Source: Coemansia sp. RSA 922 (Eukaryota; Kickxellomycota; Kickxellomycetes; Kickxellales; Kickxellaceae). From it: DNA of 18,350 nucleotides. How positions within the stretch are numbered: position 1 is the stretch's first letter; the number at the start of each line of letters is the position of its first letter. The stretch is taken from the NCBI GenBank assembly GCA_027577415.1, contig JANBQS010000427.1, positions 1 to 18,350 of the forward strand, in the 5' to 3' direction. Shown one piece after another: positions 1 to 8,759 of this stretch. The notes beneath the pieces were generated by a model. That model saw only the letters and a list, made by a program, of their open reading frames with translations. It had not been told where the DNA came from and did no database searches. The position numbers and the translations under genes were made by a program.

Positions 1-1812
1 AATCGTTTGGTGAGTGCCATTCAGCTTCCACTCTCGCCGGGACAGCACATGGACCAGTCGTGCTGTGGCAACGGGCGACAGCACTGAGTTTGCCTTGATA
101 AAGCTCGGCAACAGCTTCTTGTTGCTATTCAGCTTGTCGCCAATCCACTTGAGCACTTTGTCGTGCGCTGCCGAGTCAAAGTCAAACAGTTGCTGCGCGA
201 TCCAGCTCAGAGCCAGCGTCTCGTCTTTCTGATACAGTCGCTGCGTAATAGCCATTACTGTGAATGGCGCAAGCCGGCCTACTATCGACACAAGCAGCTG
301 CGTTATGGCGTATCCTTGCTCAAGCTTCCAGTCAAGCATACTATCAACTACGCTTTCGACAAGGTTTGCTTTGTACTCGGACAGGGACAGAGGGGCCGAG
401 GGCGAGGGCTCGATCGTGTTCCGGCTCAAAAGCTCCAGCGTCGTCACTAACAACTTTTCAGACTCTGCACTTCCACACAGCGCGAGATTGGATAATGCCG
501 AGGCTACTTGACAAGTATTGCCTCGCACATTTGGAATGGGCTTGGGAGGCATATCGGCGACGGTAGTTAGTATCTTGACAGCCCGGTCTACTTGCTCCAC
601 GCGTACAAAGGCCAGCGCATACCGCATAACCAACTGCGAGTCGCCTATTTCCCACTCGATCGCCTTTGCCTCGTAGTAAAGCTCCATTTGATCGACAGTC
701 GGCAGCTCCTTGGTCGCACCCGCCGCAAATCGCCGTAGCACTATCGGCAGCATGTCCATTAGATCGCTAGCCAGCTCGCGTGCCTCGATACACCGAATCA
801 GCCGTACGATCTCGAGGTCCGTTATATGCACATCGGGTCGCTCATAGTAGTAGGCCAAGATCGCATGTGCAAGCATGTTGTAACGGTACTCTCGGTCGGA
901 AAGAGCTCGCGAAGGTTTCTCACCCTCTCGTACTGCACTCAAGTCCTTGATCGACGCCACATCCATGTTATACATGTGCTCAAGGCCCAATACACGCACC
1001 AGCGTCCACCGCGAAAGCGACTCTGGCACTGCCTTTAGAATGAGATCGACTGCCACACACAATGCCAGGTTCGACTGTCCTACGACCAAAAAGTATTCCA
1101 GGATATACCGCTTGAATAGAGTCAACTCAATAAACCTGCCGTGCATTTTAGGCCGCTGTCGGATAGCCTTGATTATCAGGAAAAAATCGCGAAAGTAAGG
1201 CTGGCGCTTCTCCACGGGTAGCGTGTACAGCATTCTGACATAGAGGTCCAAATGCGCCATGTAGTCTTCGGGCATCCACTTGGGCTTGGCAAAGTCAAAC
1301 TCGCCCATGTACTTTGTGTCACCGGTGCTTCTGTCGAGATATTCGGACTTGGAGTTACGGAACGCCTGGAATATCTTCACAACTCCAAACGCATTTTTCT
1401 TGTTTATAAAATCGGGCAACTCAACAACGTCGTAGTATGCTCGCGTCGGGGTGAGCTTGATGCCAACATGATCGTGTAGAAATTCGATGTTGCGACTCAT
1501 GTACTCGTTTTCAAGCGACAGTGGGTGGCTGCCGCGGTTTTTTGGCACGTATTGGGCAAACGCCTGGGCCTCTTTCGCCTTTGCCTCAGATATCTTCTCC
1601 TTCTTGTGGACAATGGCGCTCTTGAATGGGTTGTGTAGGCCATCACTAAGCGGGCAGACCAGCAGGTCATCGAGATCGAGTTTTTGCGGCCTGACTTTTA
1701 GGCATGCAATATGTTTCTTCCATCGCCGACTCTGGTATACGGCTGCCTGGATCGTCGCCCTGCGAGTAATGGACCCAGTGCCTACTGTTCTGACAGTCGT
1801 CGAGCTAAGCAT
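1..1812 (-). CDS. Mitochondrially targeted protein of unknown family, 3' end outside the window
   Basis: An uninterrupted minus-strand frame of 604 codons runs from the ATG at 1812-1810 to the left window edge, so the C-terminus is missing. I do not recognise the family. The first ~35 residues hold many Arg, Lys, Ser and Thr and no acidic residue (it begins MLSSTTVRTVGTGSITRR), which is typical of a mitochondrial presequence; the first acidic cluster comes near residue 45. The rest is mostly helical-looking, with Leu-rich and aromatic segments such as FKRYILEYFLVV and IAQQLFDFD. This would suit a helical-repeat protein of the kind that handles organelle RNA in fungi (PPR or TPR-like), but I see no diagnostic repeat, so that is only a guess. 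No intron is needed. The next gene, KAE1, starts 255 bp away on the other strand, so the two share a divergent promoter. I am confident that it is coding and unsure of its function. Confidence 0.85.
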   Translation of the reverse strand, partial: MLSSTTVRTVGTGSITRRATIQAAVYQSRRWKKHIACLKVRPQKLDLDDLLVCPLSDGLHNPFKSAIVHKKEKISEAKAKEAQAFAQYVPKNRGSHPLSLENEYMSRNIEFLHDHVGIKLTPTRAYYDVVELPDFINKKNAFGVVKIFQAFRNSKSEYLDRSTGDTKYMGEFDFAKPKWMPEDYMAHLDLYVRMLYTLPVEKRQPYFRDFFLIIKAIRQRPKMHGRFIELTLFKRYILEYFLVVGQSNLALCVAVDLILKAVPESLSRWTLVRVLGLEHMYNMDVASIKDLSAVREGEKPSRALSDREYRYNMLAHAILAYYYERPDVHITDLEIVRLIRCIEARELASDLMDMLPIVLRRFAAGATKELPTVDQMELYYEAKAIEWEIGDSQLVMRYALAFVRVEQVDRAVKILTTVADMPPKPIPNVRGNTCQVASALSNLALCGSAESEKLLVTTLELLSRNTIEPSPSAPLSLSEYKANLVESVVDSMLDWKLEQGYAITQLLVSIVGRLAPFTVMAITQRLYQKDETLALSWIAQQLFDFDSAAHDKVLKWIGDKLNSNKKLLPSFIKANSVLSPVATARLVHVLSRREWKLNGTHQTI

Positions 1813-2067
1813 TGGCCGACAGACAAGTGTTTGAATAATCGAAATGAAGAACAGCAAGATAAAGGAGAATCACAAAAAAAAAAATTGGATACATGCTTTG
1901 CCTAAGTATTCAAATTTTAATTTACTAGGTGATCCCTTGATCGATTCATAGTTGCAATGGTTCAACGCCAAAGAGTTGTTGCCAATCGGTTTTTTGGCCC
2001 CTGACATTATTTGTTCAATACTTTTCTACTGTTAGTTTATTTTTATTTTTATTTTTTGCTACCGGAC
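1813..2067. promoter_or_regulatory. Divergent promoter between the mitochondrial protein gene and KAE1
   Basis: This 255-bp spacer separates two divergent start codons. It holds an 11-A run near 1873-1884 and a T-rich stretch directly before the KAE1 ATG (about 2030-2058), which probably lies in the KAE1 leader. No clear TATA box is seen next to either start, as is usual for housekeeping genes. The regulatory role is inferred from position alone. Confidence 0.5.
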
Positions 2068-3135
2068 ATGGACACCAAGGCGCCTAGGACGATTGTTGCT
2101 CTGGGACTAGAGGGCTCGGCTAACAAGCTGGGAATCGGCATTGTCAAGCACGTATACCCGAGCGGCATTTCCAGCGATGGCGAGCTGAGTCCCGAGTATG
2201 TTGAGCTTGCTAATGTCCGCGACACGTACAACCCACCCGCCGGAGAGGGCTTTTTACCCCGTGATGTGGCTGCGCATCACCGCTCGACGATTATTACGCT
2301 CATACGCCAGGCCTTTGAAGAGGCAAAGATCGGGTCCCAGGACCTCGACTGTATCTGCTACACCAAGGGCCCCGGGATGGGCGCACCGCTGCAGTCAGTA
2401 GCGCTTGTTGCCCGCACTTTGTCGCAGATCTGGGACGTACCACTGGTTGGCGTCAACCACTGTGTTGGACACATTGAGATGGGTCGTGCGATCACTGGTG
2501 CCCAAAACCCAGTCGTGCTCTATGTTAGCGGCGGCAACACGCAAGTCATTGCGTACTCGCAGCAAACTTACAGGATATTCGGCGAAACACTGGATATTGC
2601 AATTGGAAACTGTCTCGATCGGTTTGCTCGCGTGCTAATGCTGCCAAACGACCCCAGCCCTGGATACAATATTGAGCAGTACGCCAGACGTGGGTCGAAA
2701 TTCATTGAGTTGCCTTATACAGTCAAGGGCATGGACGTTTCGTTTTCAGGGATCCTCTCGTTTATTGAAAAGATGGCCAAGACCGAGGCAGACAAGTACT
2801 CGCCAGAAGATTTGTGCTACTCGCTACAGGAGACCATGTTTGCCATGCTAGTGGAGATCACAGAGCGCGCAATGGCGCATATTGGTGCTACGGAAGTTTT
2901 GGTCGTCGGAGGTGTTGGGTGCAATGTGCGGTTGCAAGAGATGATGGGCCAAATGGCCAAGGAGCGCGGTGGCAAGGTCTTTGCGACTGACATGCGCTAT
3001 TGTATTGATAACGGCATCATGATCGCTCAAGCCGGTGCGCTGGCGTTTGCTCGTGGCTTTACTACCTCTATCGAGGACAGCTGGATCACACAGCGGTTCC
3101 GCACCGACCAAGTCCACGTCGAGTGGCGAGTCTAG
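2068..3135 (+). CDS. KAE1: tRNA N6-adenosine threonylcarbamoyltransferase Kae1/OSGEP (KEOPS catalytic subunit)
   Basis: The 355-residue protein is a full-length Kae1/OSGEP of the TsaD/Qri7 ASKHA-fold family. It transfers the threonylcarbamoyl group to A37 of ANN-decoding tRNAs (t6A) as the catalytic part of KEOPS, in cytosol and nucleus. Visible family motifs are [12 protein letters not shown] near residue 12, [11 protein letters not shown] at 98-108, the metal-binding pair [10 protein letters not shown] (His131 and His135), SGGNTQV at 154-160, [15 protein letters not shown] at 176-190, [14 protein letters not shown] at 280-293 and [10 protein letters not shown] at 314-323, whose Asp314 completes the metal site. 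The length and the lack of a targeting presequence favour the cytosolic Kae1 over the mitochondrial paralogue Qri7. The ATG at 2068 is the only one that fits; the frame extends upstream only through a T-rich leader without an ATG. The gene is intronless and converges on CWC22, with 64 bp between the stop codons. Confidence 0.97.
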   Translation: MDTKAPRTIVALGLEGSANKLGIGIVKHVYPSGISSDGELSPEYVELANVRDTYNPPAGEGFLPRDVAAHHRSTIITLIRQAFEEAKIGSQDLDCICYTKGPGMGAPLQSVALVARTLSQIWDVPLVGVNHCVGHIEMGRAITGAQNPVVLYVSGGNTQVIAYSQQTYRIFGETLDIAIGNCLDRFARVLMLPNDPSPGYNIEQYARRGSKFIELPYTVKGMDVSFSGILSFIEKMAKTEADKYSPEDLCYSLQETMFAMLVEITERAMAHIGATEVLVVGGVGCNVRLQEMMGQMAKERGGKVFATDMRYCIDNGIMIAQAGALAFARGFTTSIEDSWITQRFRTDQVHVEWRV

Positions 3136-3199
3136 ACCATAGCTTTGTTAGCGTTAGATAAAAATTAAATCGATAATGAACACATACTCCAAAGAAATG

Positions 3200-5965
3200 C
3201 TAACGCCTGTAAGAGCTGCGATGCCTGGAGGGCGATCTGGACCGCGAGTATGATCCATCGCGTCGGCTTTTATCTCTGCTGGATCTGTGATCCCTCTCTC
3301 GCCTGTAAACATCGCGACTACGGTCGCGGCCATATCTCGACCTCGTTGGCCTGTACTCGTCACGCCCACGGCTGCGATCATATCCAGCGCGAGGTGAAGG
3401 TGACCGAGAGTAGGCTGGGGAGCGACGGCGGCGTGGAGGCGAACGTGATCTTGAGTCCGCGCCCTTTTCTCTTTCAAAATCGCGACCGCGCGCACTCACA
3501 CCATCCCGCAACGACAGCTTGTCCATGTTCCTCACTTCGTGTTCACCAGCGCCTGTGCTAGGTGACCTAGAGCGATATCTTTTGCGAGAAGGCAAGGGAG
3601 ATCCGCTAGCCCGACCTGTAGCGGAGTTGGAGACCGCGACTCTGCTGTGGTCGTCATTTTTGTTAGAGGCTCGTTCAGGAGAGCGGGACATGGGAGACGC
3701 AGCAGGCGAGTAAGAGGGCGAGCGTACTCTGGGTCGGCGTGTCTCGGGTGTGTTATTTGGCTGTGGGCTGCGAGAGCGACTATCGCGCACTCCATCCTTC
3801 CCCTTCTCTAAACCAATCGAGGAGGCGACCGCGGGTCTTTCGCTTGGAACCTCTGCCGGTGTATACCTTACATCAGAGGCAGGCAACCGCTTCGGAGACG
3901 AACGACTGTGACTGCGTCGGCGATTTTCGGGACTTTGGGACATTTTACGAAGAGGACTGCGACGGGGACTGCGACGGGGACTACGGCTACGAGAAGACGA
4001 AGAGGAGTATGATGCCGAGCTTCCACTGCTGGAATCCGAGTCCGAGCCTGAATGTGAACCAGAGCTCGAGCTGGAGTACGAGCCAGAGCTGCTGCCAGAA
4101 CTCGAATCCGAACCACTGTCCGAGTCGCTATCGTCGCCAGCGGCAAGCAAGGGAAGCTCCTTAAGTTGCTCACGCATCTCTTCGGTAATCGCGCCCAGTC
4201 CAATGCTTGTGTAGTAGTTGATAGCAAAGCGCATGGCCGGCGCGTTGTTGCTAGGGAACATGCCCTTTACAGCCTCAGCCACTTTATAGTCCGTTGACTT
4301 TAGCCTGTCGTTAAGTGTCTTCATGCCGAGCTCTTCGGCCATATCCTGGAGGACAATTTTAAGGAAGATGCGCGACGACGACGTGGTCGATTCCTCGGTC
4401 AGCACAACCACTTGGAGTACTGAAAGCTGCAGCGCACCAGTGACCAGCAAGTGAGCAAAGAAGTGGGCAATGTTGCGCAAGTGGTTAGTTTCGTATCGAT
4501 GGATACTCTCGTAGCACGATGCGAACGCCAGCGCAAATCCATGGGCCCATGTGCGATTCAACTTACAGAGCCGCTCGCCAATAAGTCCAAAGAACGCCTT
4601 GTATGTCCGCTCTTGCGAGCAGCTCTCAATAACCATATTGCACAGCTCCTGCTCCTCGCCTGGCCGAATCTCGATCTTCAGCAGTTTGTGCGCCGCCTCG
4701 TCAAAGCTCAGACTCGACATGATCGTCAGGTAGATTGTGCGTCGCAAGTTGACTTTTTCAGTCTCAGTCAAGTCGTGGATTTTTTGCACACCAGGCTTCT
4801 GGCCCGCTGTGGTCGGCTCGCGCGCACTGTTGTCCTCGGCATCGCCATTTGCTTCGCTCTCAGAGCCGCTCTCGGACTCACTTGCCGAACCAGACTCCGA
4901 GTCAGACTCTGCGCCTGCCTCAGCTTCGTCGCTATCGCTGCCACCACCAAGGATCTCTCTAGATATGCCGACATACTTGCGCTCGTTCTCCTCATAGGCG
5001 TCGTCTATTTTGAATACGTTTAGCTCATCAAGGGCGTCGAGGTCTTCGTCGTCGAGAGCAACTTCATGCACAATCTGCTCGTCTTCCTCGACAAGGTCCA
5101 AACCCGAACGGATAGGTGGGCTGTCCTTGAAACCATCGCGACGAATCTGGAACAGTACCTCGATCATGTACTGCACGCGCTTGTCAATTTCTGCCTCGTG
5201 CAAGATGGAGCGGAACGTGTCAAACACGGCATTGAGTACGCGCGGAGCAATCTCCGCCAAGAAGGCGCCAACTTCGCGCATAAACGCCACTGCTACTTCA
5301 ACGCTGTCGTCGGTCGGAGTCTCTAGCAGCAGCGAGACCACTTGGAAGGCCAAGACTTCGTGAGCGATACGCTGGTTAGTCAGATGGGCCAGGAACATGA
5401 CCGATGAGATACACAAGTCCTTGTCATCTCGATTGAAGGCTCGGCGGAACTGTATAACTAGACGCGTGACTAGAAGTTCACCGACAATGGGGAGCTTGGT
5501 ATTTATAACAGCAGTTAATGCGGCATACACGGGCGTAAACGACGTTGATAGAGCCTGCGCACGCATTAGCGAGCGACAATACAGCCCACGCCCTCGGATC
5601 AAGTTGGCTGAAAACAGCTCGACGATAACGTCCTTGATATTCGATGTGTTGACCTTGTTCACAGGCCCATTGATTCTCTTCTTGAGCATCTCCCAGCTCG
5701 CGCGCTGTCCTGCCTCATCGGTGGAGGAACCCTGTGCGGCCAGCATTTTCCGCTTGAGCGCGGGCGGCAGGTATCGGCCACTTTTCATAAGTATCAACGG
5801 ATCTTGTCTAGCTGGCTCGGTCCTTTCTCTTCCTTCGGGCCGGTTTCGCGCGGGCGGCGGCGAGACAGATCGCGGCGGCGATATAACTTCACCCTTTGTG
5901 CGCGGTTCTCCGACAGACGACGCAGTCCCGCTAGAGTCCGATTGCTCGCTATCGGACGAAGACAT
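3200..5965 (-). CDS. CWC22: Pre-mRNA-splicing factor Cwc22 (MIF4G, MA3, Ser/Arg-rich tail)
   Basis: This is a complete 921-residue protein. In the family, Cwc22 binds the spliceosome, is needed with Prp2 for catalytic activation, and in many eukaryotes escorts eIF4A3 for exon-junction-complex loading. A short acidic/Pro-Ser leader is followed by SGRYLPPALKRKML (about 62-75), matching the YIPPAKLR-type motif before the MIF4G domain at roughly 92-280. An acidic Ser/Glu linker (about 341-385) precedes the MA3 domain at roughly 404-520, with LRRTIYLTIMSSLSFDEAAHKLL at its start. Residues 611-921 are low complexity: first Ser/Asp/Gly repeats, then SRSRSP and RRSP-type repeats ending SRHRSSYRR. Such RS tails are phosphorylated in animal and plant homologues, while the budding-yeast protein lacks a long one. 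No intron is seen. The gene starts 627 bp from small gene A on the other strand. Many antisense ORFs over the tail are artefacts of the repeat. Confidence 0.95.
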   Translation of the reverse strand: MSSSDSEQSDSSGTASSVGEPRTKGEVISPPRSVSPPPARNRPEGRERTEPARQDPLILMKSGRYLPPALKRKMLAAQGSSTDEAGQRASWEMLKKRINGPVNKVNTSNIKDVIVELFSANLIRGRGLYCRSLMRAQALSTSFTPVYAALTAVINTKLPIVGELLVTRLVIQFRRAFNRDDKDLCISSVMFLAHLTNQRIAHEVLAFQVVSLLLETPTDDSVEVAVAFMREVGAFLAEIAPRVLNAVFDTFRSILHEAEIDKRVQYMIEVLFQIRRDGFKDSPPIRSGLDLVEEDEQIVHEVALDDEDLDALDELNVFKIDDAYEENERKYVGISREILGGGSDSDEAEAGAESDSESGSASESESGSESEANGDAEDNSAREPTTAGQKPGVQKIHDLTETEKVNLRRTIYLTIMSSLSFDEAAHKLLKIEIRPGEEQELCNMVIESCSQERTYKAFFGLIGERLCKLNRTWAHGFALAFASCYESIHRYETNHLRNIAHFFAHLLVTGALQLSVLQVVVLTEESTTSSSRIFLKIVLQDMAEELGMKTLNDRLKSTDYKVAEAVKGMFPSNNAPAMRFAINYYTSIGLGAITEEMREQLKELPLLAAGDDSDSDSGSDSSSGSSSGSYSSSSSGSHSGSDSDSSSGSSASYSSSSSRSRSPRRSPRRSPLRKMSQSPENRRRSHSRSSPKRLPASDVRYTPAEVPSERPAVASSIGLEKGKDGVRDSRSRSPQPNNTPETRRPRVRSPSYSPAASPMSRSPERASNKNDDHSRVAVSNSATGRASGSPLPSRKRYRSRSPSTGAGEHEVRNMDKLSLRDGVSARGRDFEREKGADSRSRSPPRRRRSPAYSRSPSPRAGYDRSRGRDEYRPTRSRYGRDRSRDVYRRERDHRSSRDKSRRDGSYSRSRSPSRHRSSYRR

Positions 5966-6592
5966 GGTTCTCTTTCGCTAATAGGCTCTTGGCCAAAAGA
6001 AGTGAATAAATAAGAAACGATATACGAGGCGAGAGGATGCACAAACTTTGAAAAAAGAACCTTTTAAAATTAACTCAACTAATGTATTTTTTCAGTGTGA
6101 TCGCAAACTGATGGGTCATTTGGACCAGTCACAGGCGGCCATTGGCACAAGGACCCTGGGACGGAAAACCGGCCATGTCGCAGATTTCAGGGATAGGCTG
6201 CCTCCACATGATCGCAGACAAGTTGCTCAACGAAATAGCCGTTGAGCCAACCACCTGCCGCCTGACCGCCCAATGTCTGAGATTATTCGGCACCGGTTAA
6301 ATGGTGGAATGAAGCAACGAGGAAATCGACACGATTGGCCGAAACACAATTGTCGTGTTTGCAAACATGACAACTTTGTCACACCACGATTACAAACACT
6401 CTATCGTCTCCGAGTCACAGCATATGCGTACGGGGAGCGTTAACAGTTGGGTTTGAGCAGCGATGAATGTCTTAAAAACTGAGAGGCTCGGGCGATCTTC
6501 ATATCCACGTCTTATTTTTTTAGACCTTTAGTATTTTTTTTCTCACCCCTCCTCTCGCACCTATTTTCGACCTACACTATACATTTTGGAAT
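5966..6592. promoter_or_regulatory. Divergent intergenic region between CWC22 and small gene A
   Basis: This 627-bp spacer holds no convincing ORF. Its most distinct element is a near-perfect 24-bp dyad at 6350-6373. ATTGG (inverted CCAAT) boxes occur near 6139 and 6335. A weak TATA-like TTAAAAA lies near 6471-6477, about 120 bp before the gene A start, followed by a T- and C-rich leader (about 6505-6590) that includes CCCCT at 6546-6550. The CWC22 side has no TATA box. Regulatory assignment is by position and motif only. Confidence 0.5.
6350..6373. promoter_or_regulatory. 24-bp dyad with TGTTTGCAAACA core
   Basis: Two 11-bp arms flank a central GC and match at 10 of 11 positions; the inner 12 bp, TGTTTGCAAACA, are perfectly palindromic. 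Each half, TGTTTGC, resembles a forkhead-type binding site, so a dimeric or back-to-back transcription-factor site is possible. It lies 220 bp upstream of gene A and about 385 bp upstream of CWC22. No second copy of the dyad was noticed elsewhere in the window. Confidence 0.35.
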
Positions 6593-6997
6593 ATGAGTCC
6601 GCACATACCAAACTACATCCTGGAGCGAGGAAACCACGCACGCGAGTATCGGCGTAGATCGAGCTGTTTGTCGCGTGGAAGCAACTCTTCTGCTCACAGC
6701 TACACACCGGCGACTAGGGATATGATGTCCTCAAACACCACCTTGCCAAATGACATGCACTTTGCCTATGGAGATGAAGAACTGTCATCTAGTGTTGATC
6801 TCGATAACTACCAGCTAGGTCTCACATTAGCGCCCTTTTCTCGTCACAGCATAAACTCACCGCTGGAGTCGTCGCCGAGGCAACCAAGTGAATCGTCGCC
6901 AGATGACTATGCGCGACTCAAGACTCCCCGCAATGCATCGGTTGCTGCGGGGCAGCACAAATTTGGTGTGGCTCGGCCTAGACTTGTCCATTTCTAA
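6593..6997 (+). CDS. Small Ser-rich protein A of a local paralogue family (C-terminal PRLVHF)
   Basis: This complete 134-residue ORF begins MSPHIPNYILERGNHAREYR. I recognise no known domain. The N-terminus carries the block shared with genes B, C and D: IPNYILERGNHAR, then YRRRSS, which contains the RRxS consensus of PKA-like kinases. Residues ~25-125 are rich in Ser, Asn, Pro and Thr, with several SP/TP sites (NSPLES, SSPRQ, SSPDD, KTPRN), so they are probably disordered and phosphorylatable. The protein ends ARPRLVHF-stop, identical in its last six residues to gene C; RLVHF fits the RVxF consensus for docking to protein phosphatase 1. The start is the only ATG before the shared motif and follows a pyrimidine-rich leader. 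Shared termini with C support that it is a real gene. The function is inferred: a small phospho-regulated adaptor. Confidence 0.78.
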   Translation: MSPHIPNYILERGNHAREYRRRSSCLSRGSNSSAHSYTPATRDMMSSNTTLPNDMHFAYGDEELSSSVDLDNYQLGLTLAPFSRHSINSPLESSPRQPSESSPDDYARLKTPRNASVAAGQHKFGVARPRLVHF

Positions 6998-8093
6998 ACA
7001 CACTGTGTGATCTTCAAACTGCACTACACGATTGCCTTTACGTATCCATTTTGCAATTATGTTTCTTAAAAAATAATATTGTATTTTAAATTGTATCCGG
7101 CCCTAGCCATATGGCCCTAAATTGTAAGATGCCGATGATAATAGTTATTTGCGGCAGCAGTTAAGTAGCCGACACATGGTTGTCATTGTTCAGTCAGGCA
7201 CACTCGGGGGTTTTTTTTGCGCATTCAGGGCAAAGGCGGCGACTACACTAAGCGGCAGCGTGTCTACTATCAACGGCGGCATTAGTTAATTTGCCTTTTT
7301 CAGCTTTGAATAGGGAATGGATATGCAACGGGCACTTTCTAGGGAGCTCGACAGGCATTTTGCGATTGTGTACTGTCTACCGCTGGTCGGCAAGTTTTTA
7401 TGTCCTCGACTAGGCATCTTTATCTTTCTTTTTCGCATGCCGTGTGCTTTGTACTCCGCATTTGGACCGAGCTTTTTTCCCAATTTGGGCTGCCGAGAGT
7501 AAGCAGCGGTTTGGGGGAGAGAGGGAGCTGTGACAATGGAAATTGGGCGGGATGAATGGCTTGCTATGACAAAGCAGCTCAGGGGGGAGGCGTGTGCGTG
7601 GTGGTCAGTTTCTTACTGTGTCTGAGTAGGGAGGTAAGTGCTAGAACTCAGACACGAGGAAACACGTGCCTACATCCGAGCGTGCAGATTAAAGCTGACT
7701 CTTGTCATACTCCGTCCGAACCAAAAAAAAAAAAACAATAACAGATACCCAGCGATTCTCTTTTCATTCACTCGGTTTCCGGTGCACTGTCATGAATGAG
7801 CTATAGCGATTCTTCATAGTTCTGAACCGTTTGTTGTGTCGTGAAGGCATTTCTGGACCGTGAATGTATCTGCTTTGGATACGGCTTTCTTATTTGCTTC
7901 TGTTTTTGCTAAAGTGTTTACGTTTTAATAAAAATCTGCCATTAGGTCTTACCCTCTTGATTCACTCACTGTCTTCTCGCGCTGAGTGCGCGTTGGGTGT
8001 CCGAAAACGGATAGCTCAAAGGCATTGTAGACTTGCCATTTTCGGTTTCGGGAAATATAAAAATAGTATTCCATGGGGGAGGGAGCTTGAACC
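6998..8093. other. Intergenic region between genes A and B, no supported gene
   Basis: About 1.1 kb separates the gene A stop from the gene B TATA box. The first ~150 bp are A/T-rich and suit a 3' untranslated region. Further on are a G5T8 tract near 7206-7218, a G-rich patch around 7512-7590 with AGGGG at 7581-7585, a perfect inverted repeat at 7618-7655, a CACGTG box at 7663-7668 and a 13-A run at 7723-7735. A 61-codon ATG-started ORF at 7317-7502 shows no family motif and is not called. This is likely a long upstream control region for gene B, but nothing proves that. Confidence 0.4.
7618..7655. repeat. Perfect 10-bp inverted repeat with 18-nt loop
   Basis: GTGTCTGAGT at 7618-7627 is exactly complementary to ACTCAGACAC at 7646-7655. 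The loop is 18 nt. It lies about 610 bp upstream of gene B, outside any supported gene. It could be a stem in an unannotated transcript or a spaced binding site; the sequence does not decide. Confidence 0.4.
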
Positions 8094-8101
8094 TATATAA
8101 A
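8094..8101 (+). promoter_or_regulatory. TATA box of gene B
   Basis: TATATAAA stands 132 bp before the gene B start codon. The stretch between them is a C- and T-rich leader with CCACCACCTCCGCC at about 8171-8184, typical of a fungal 5' untranslated region. Genes C and E and the segment at 8734 have the same layout, which suggests inducible promoters. Confidence 0.65.
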
Positions 8102-8225
8102 GCAAGAACTTGGCCATCCTTTTTGTTTCTATACTACACAAACCTCGACTCCTCCTCGCCTTGACGTTTACCACCACCTCCGCCACCCCTTTTTTTCCTT
8201 AATATTTTCTTCACTCTCGTTTAAT

Positions 8226-8576
8226 ATGATGATGGCAGCACCCACTATGATCGACTCTAGCATCCCAGAGTACTTGCTGTCGCAGGGACTGAGCGCGCAG
8301 TCCAACCGACACAGCCGTAATGGCCTGGCAAAGAAAAGACGCAATCCGATAGCTACTTACTCGCAAGACGATCCTCAGTCCAGCTGCGAAACACTTGTTG
8401 GTGCAGGCACTCAACAAGAACCGGCAACGATTCGAGATACTGTGCGCAATCTCGACTACAACCAAAAGCACTCGTTATCCGACAGCGATATTGACAGCAG
8501 CAATGCCTTGCCGCTCAACGACGTTATTAGCGAGCTGTTGAGTATACTCAAAGGCGAAGAAGCACACCATTGTTAG
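8226..8576 (+). CDS. Small polar protein B of the local paralogue family
   Basis: This complete ORF of 116 residues opens with three Met codons (MMMAAPTMIDSS), so the exact start among 8226, 8229 and 8232 is uncertain. Residues ~12-30 carry the shared block SIPEYLLSQGLSAQSNRHSR, closest to gene C. B lacks the RRxS site of A, C and D; instead it has a KKRR basic cluster at about 36-39 that could be a nuclear localisation signal. The middle is polar and probably disordered, with a DSDIDSS segment suited to casein kinase 2. The C-terminus is also different: a predicted amphipathic helix around LNDVISELLSILKG and the ending EEAHHC, with no PRLVHF. The TATA box and pyrimidine-rich leader support real expression. 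The family is unrecognised. Divergence of the C-terminus while the N-terminal block is kept suggests a shared N-terminal partner. Confidence 0.75.
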   Translation: MMMAAPTMIDSSIPEYLLSQGLSAQSNRHSRNGLAKKRRNPIATYSQDDPQSSCETLVGAGTQQEPATIRDTVRNLDYNQKHSLSDSDIDSSNALPLNDVISELLSILKGEEAHHC

Positions 8577-8733
8577 CGTGTGATTTTTTTTGCTTCATTT
8601 TAATACCTATCCGTAAATATTATTGTTTCTAAGCTCCAAGAGAATATTAGCGGACAATTAAACCCCCCAACCGTGGTATCTAGTGACACTGGTCGATTTG
8701 CAACGCCAAGCATCAGTGTGCAATGATGCGGTC
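8577..8733. other. Gene B 3' flank and upstream part of the next TATA-headed segment
   Basis: This is a short A/T-rich flank after the gene B stop, with T-rich tracts at 8584-8600 that suit 3'-end formation. It then runs into the sequence just before the TATA box at 8734. No ORF is supported here. Confidence 0.35.
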
Positions 8734-8742
8734 TATATAAAA
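8734..8742 (+). promoter_or_regulatory. TATA box of an unassigned transcript
   Basis: TATATAAAA has the same form as the gene B box. No family gene follows. Instead comes a stem-rich segment with only a 5-codon ORF at 8818 and a 78-codon ORF at 8858. The distance to the ATG at 8858 is 124 bp, close to the TATA-ATG spacing of B (132) and C (129). This is a candidate promoter for a small gene or a non-coding RNA. Confidence 0.45.
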
Positions 8743-8759
8743 TTCAAACTGTAAAGGGC

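Noticed and set aside
14..1834. Several plus-strand ORFs of 60-115 codons
   Set aside because: They are antisense to the continuous 604-codon minus-strand frame, which has a presequence-like start and coherent protein composition.
2011..2067. N-terminal extension of KAE1 with a hydrophobic leader
   Set aside because: The upstream frame starts at TTG, not ATG, and its Phe/Leu/Tyr run only reflects a T-rich leader; the family N-terminus begins at 2068.
3250..4227. Long ORFs in other frames over the CWC22 tail, such as 3739-4164
   Set aside because: Low-complexity SR/SD codon repeats keep alternative frames open; the products show only repeat-derived composition.
7317..7502. ATG-started 61-codon plus ORF
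   Set aside because: It is short, hydrophobic and Cys-containing without a motif, promoter or homology signal; this length is expected by chance.
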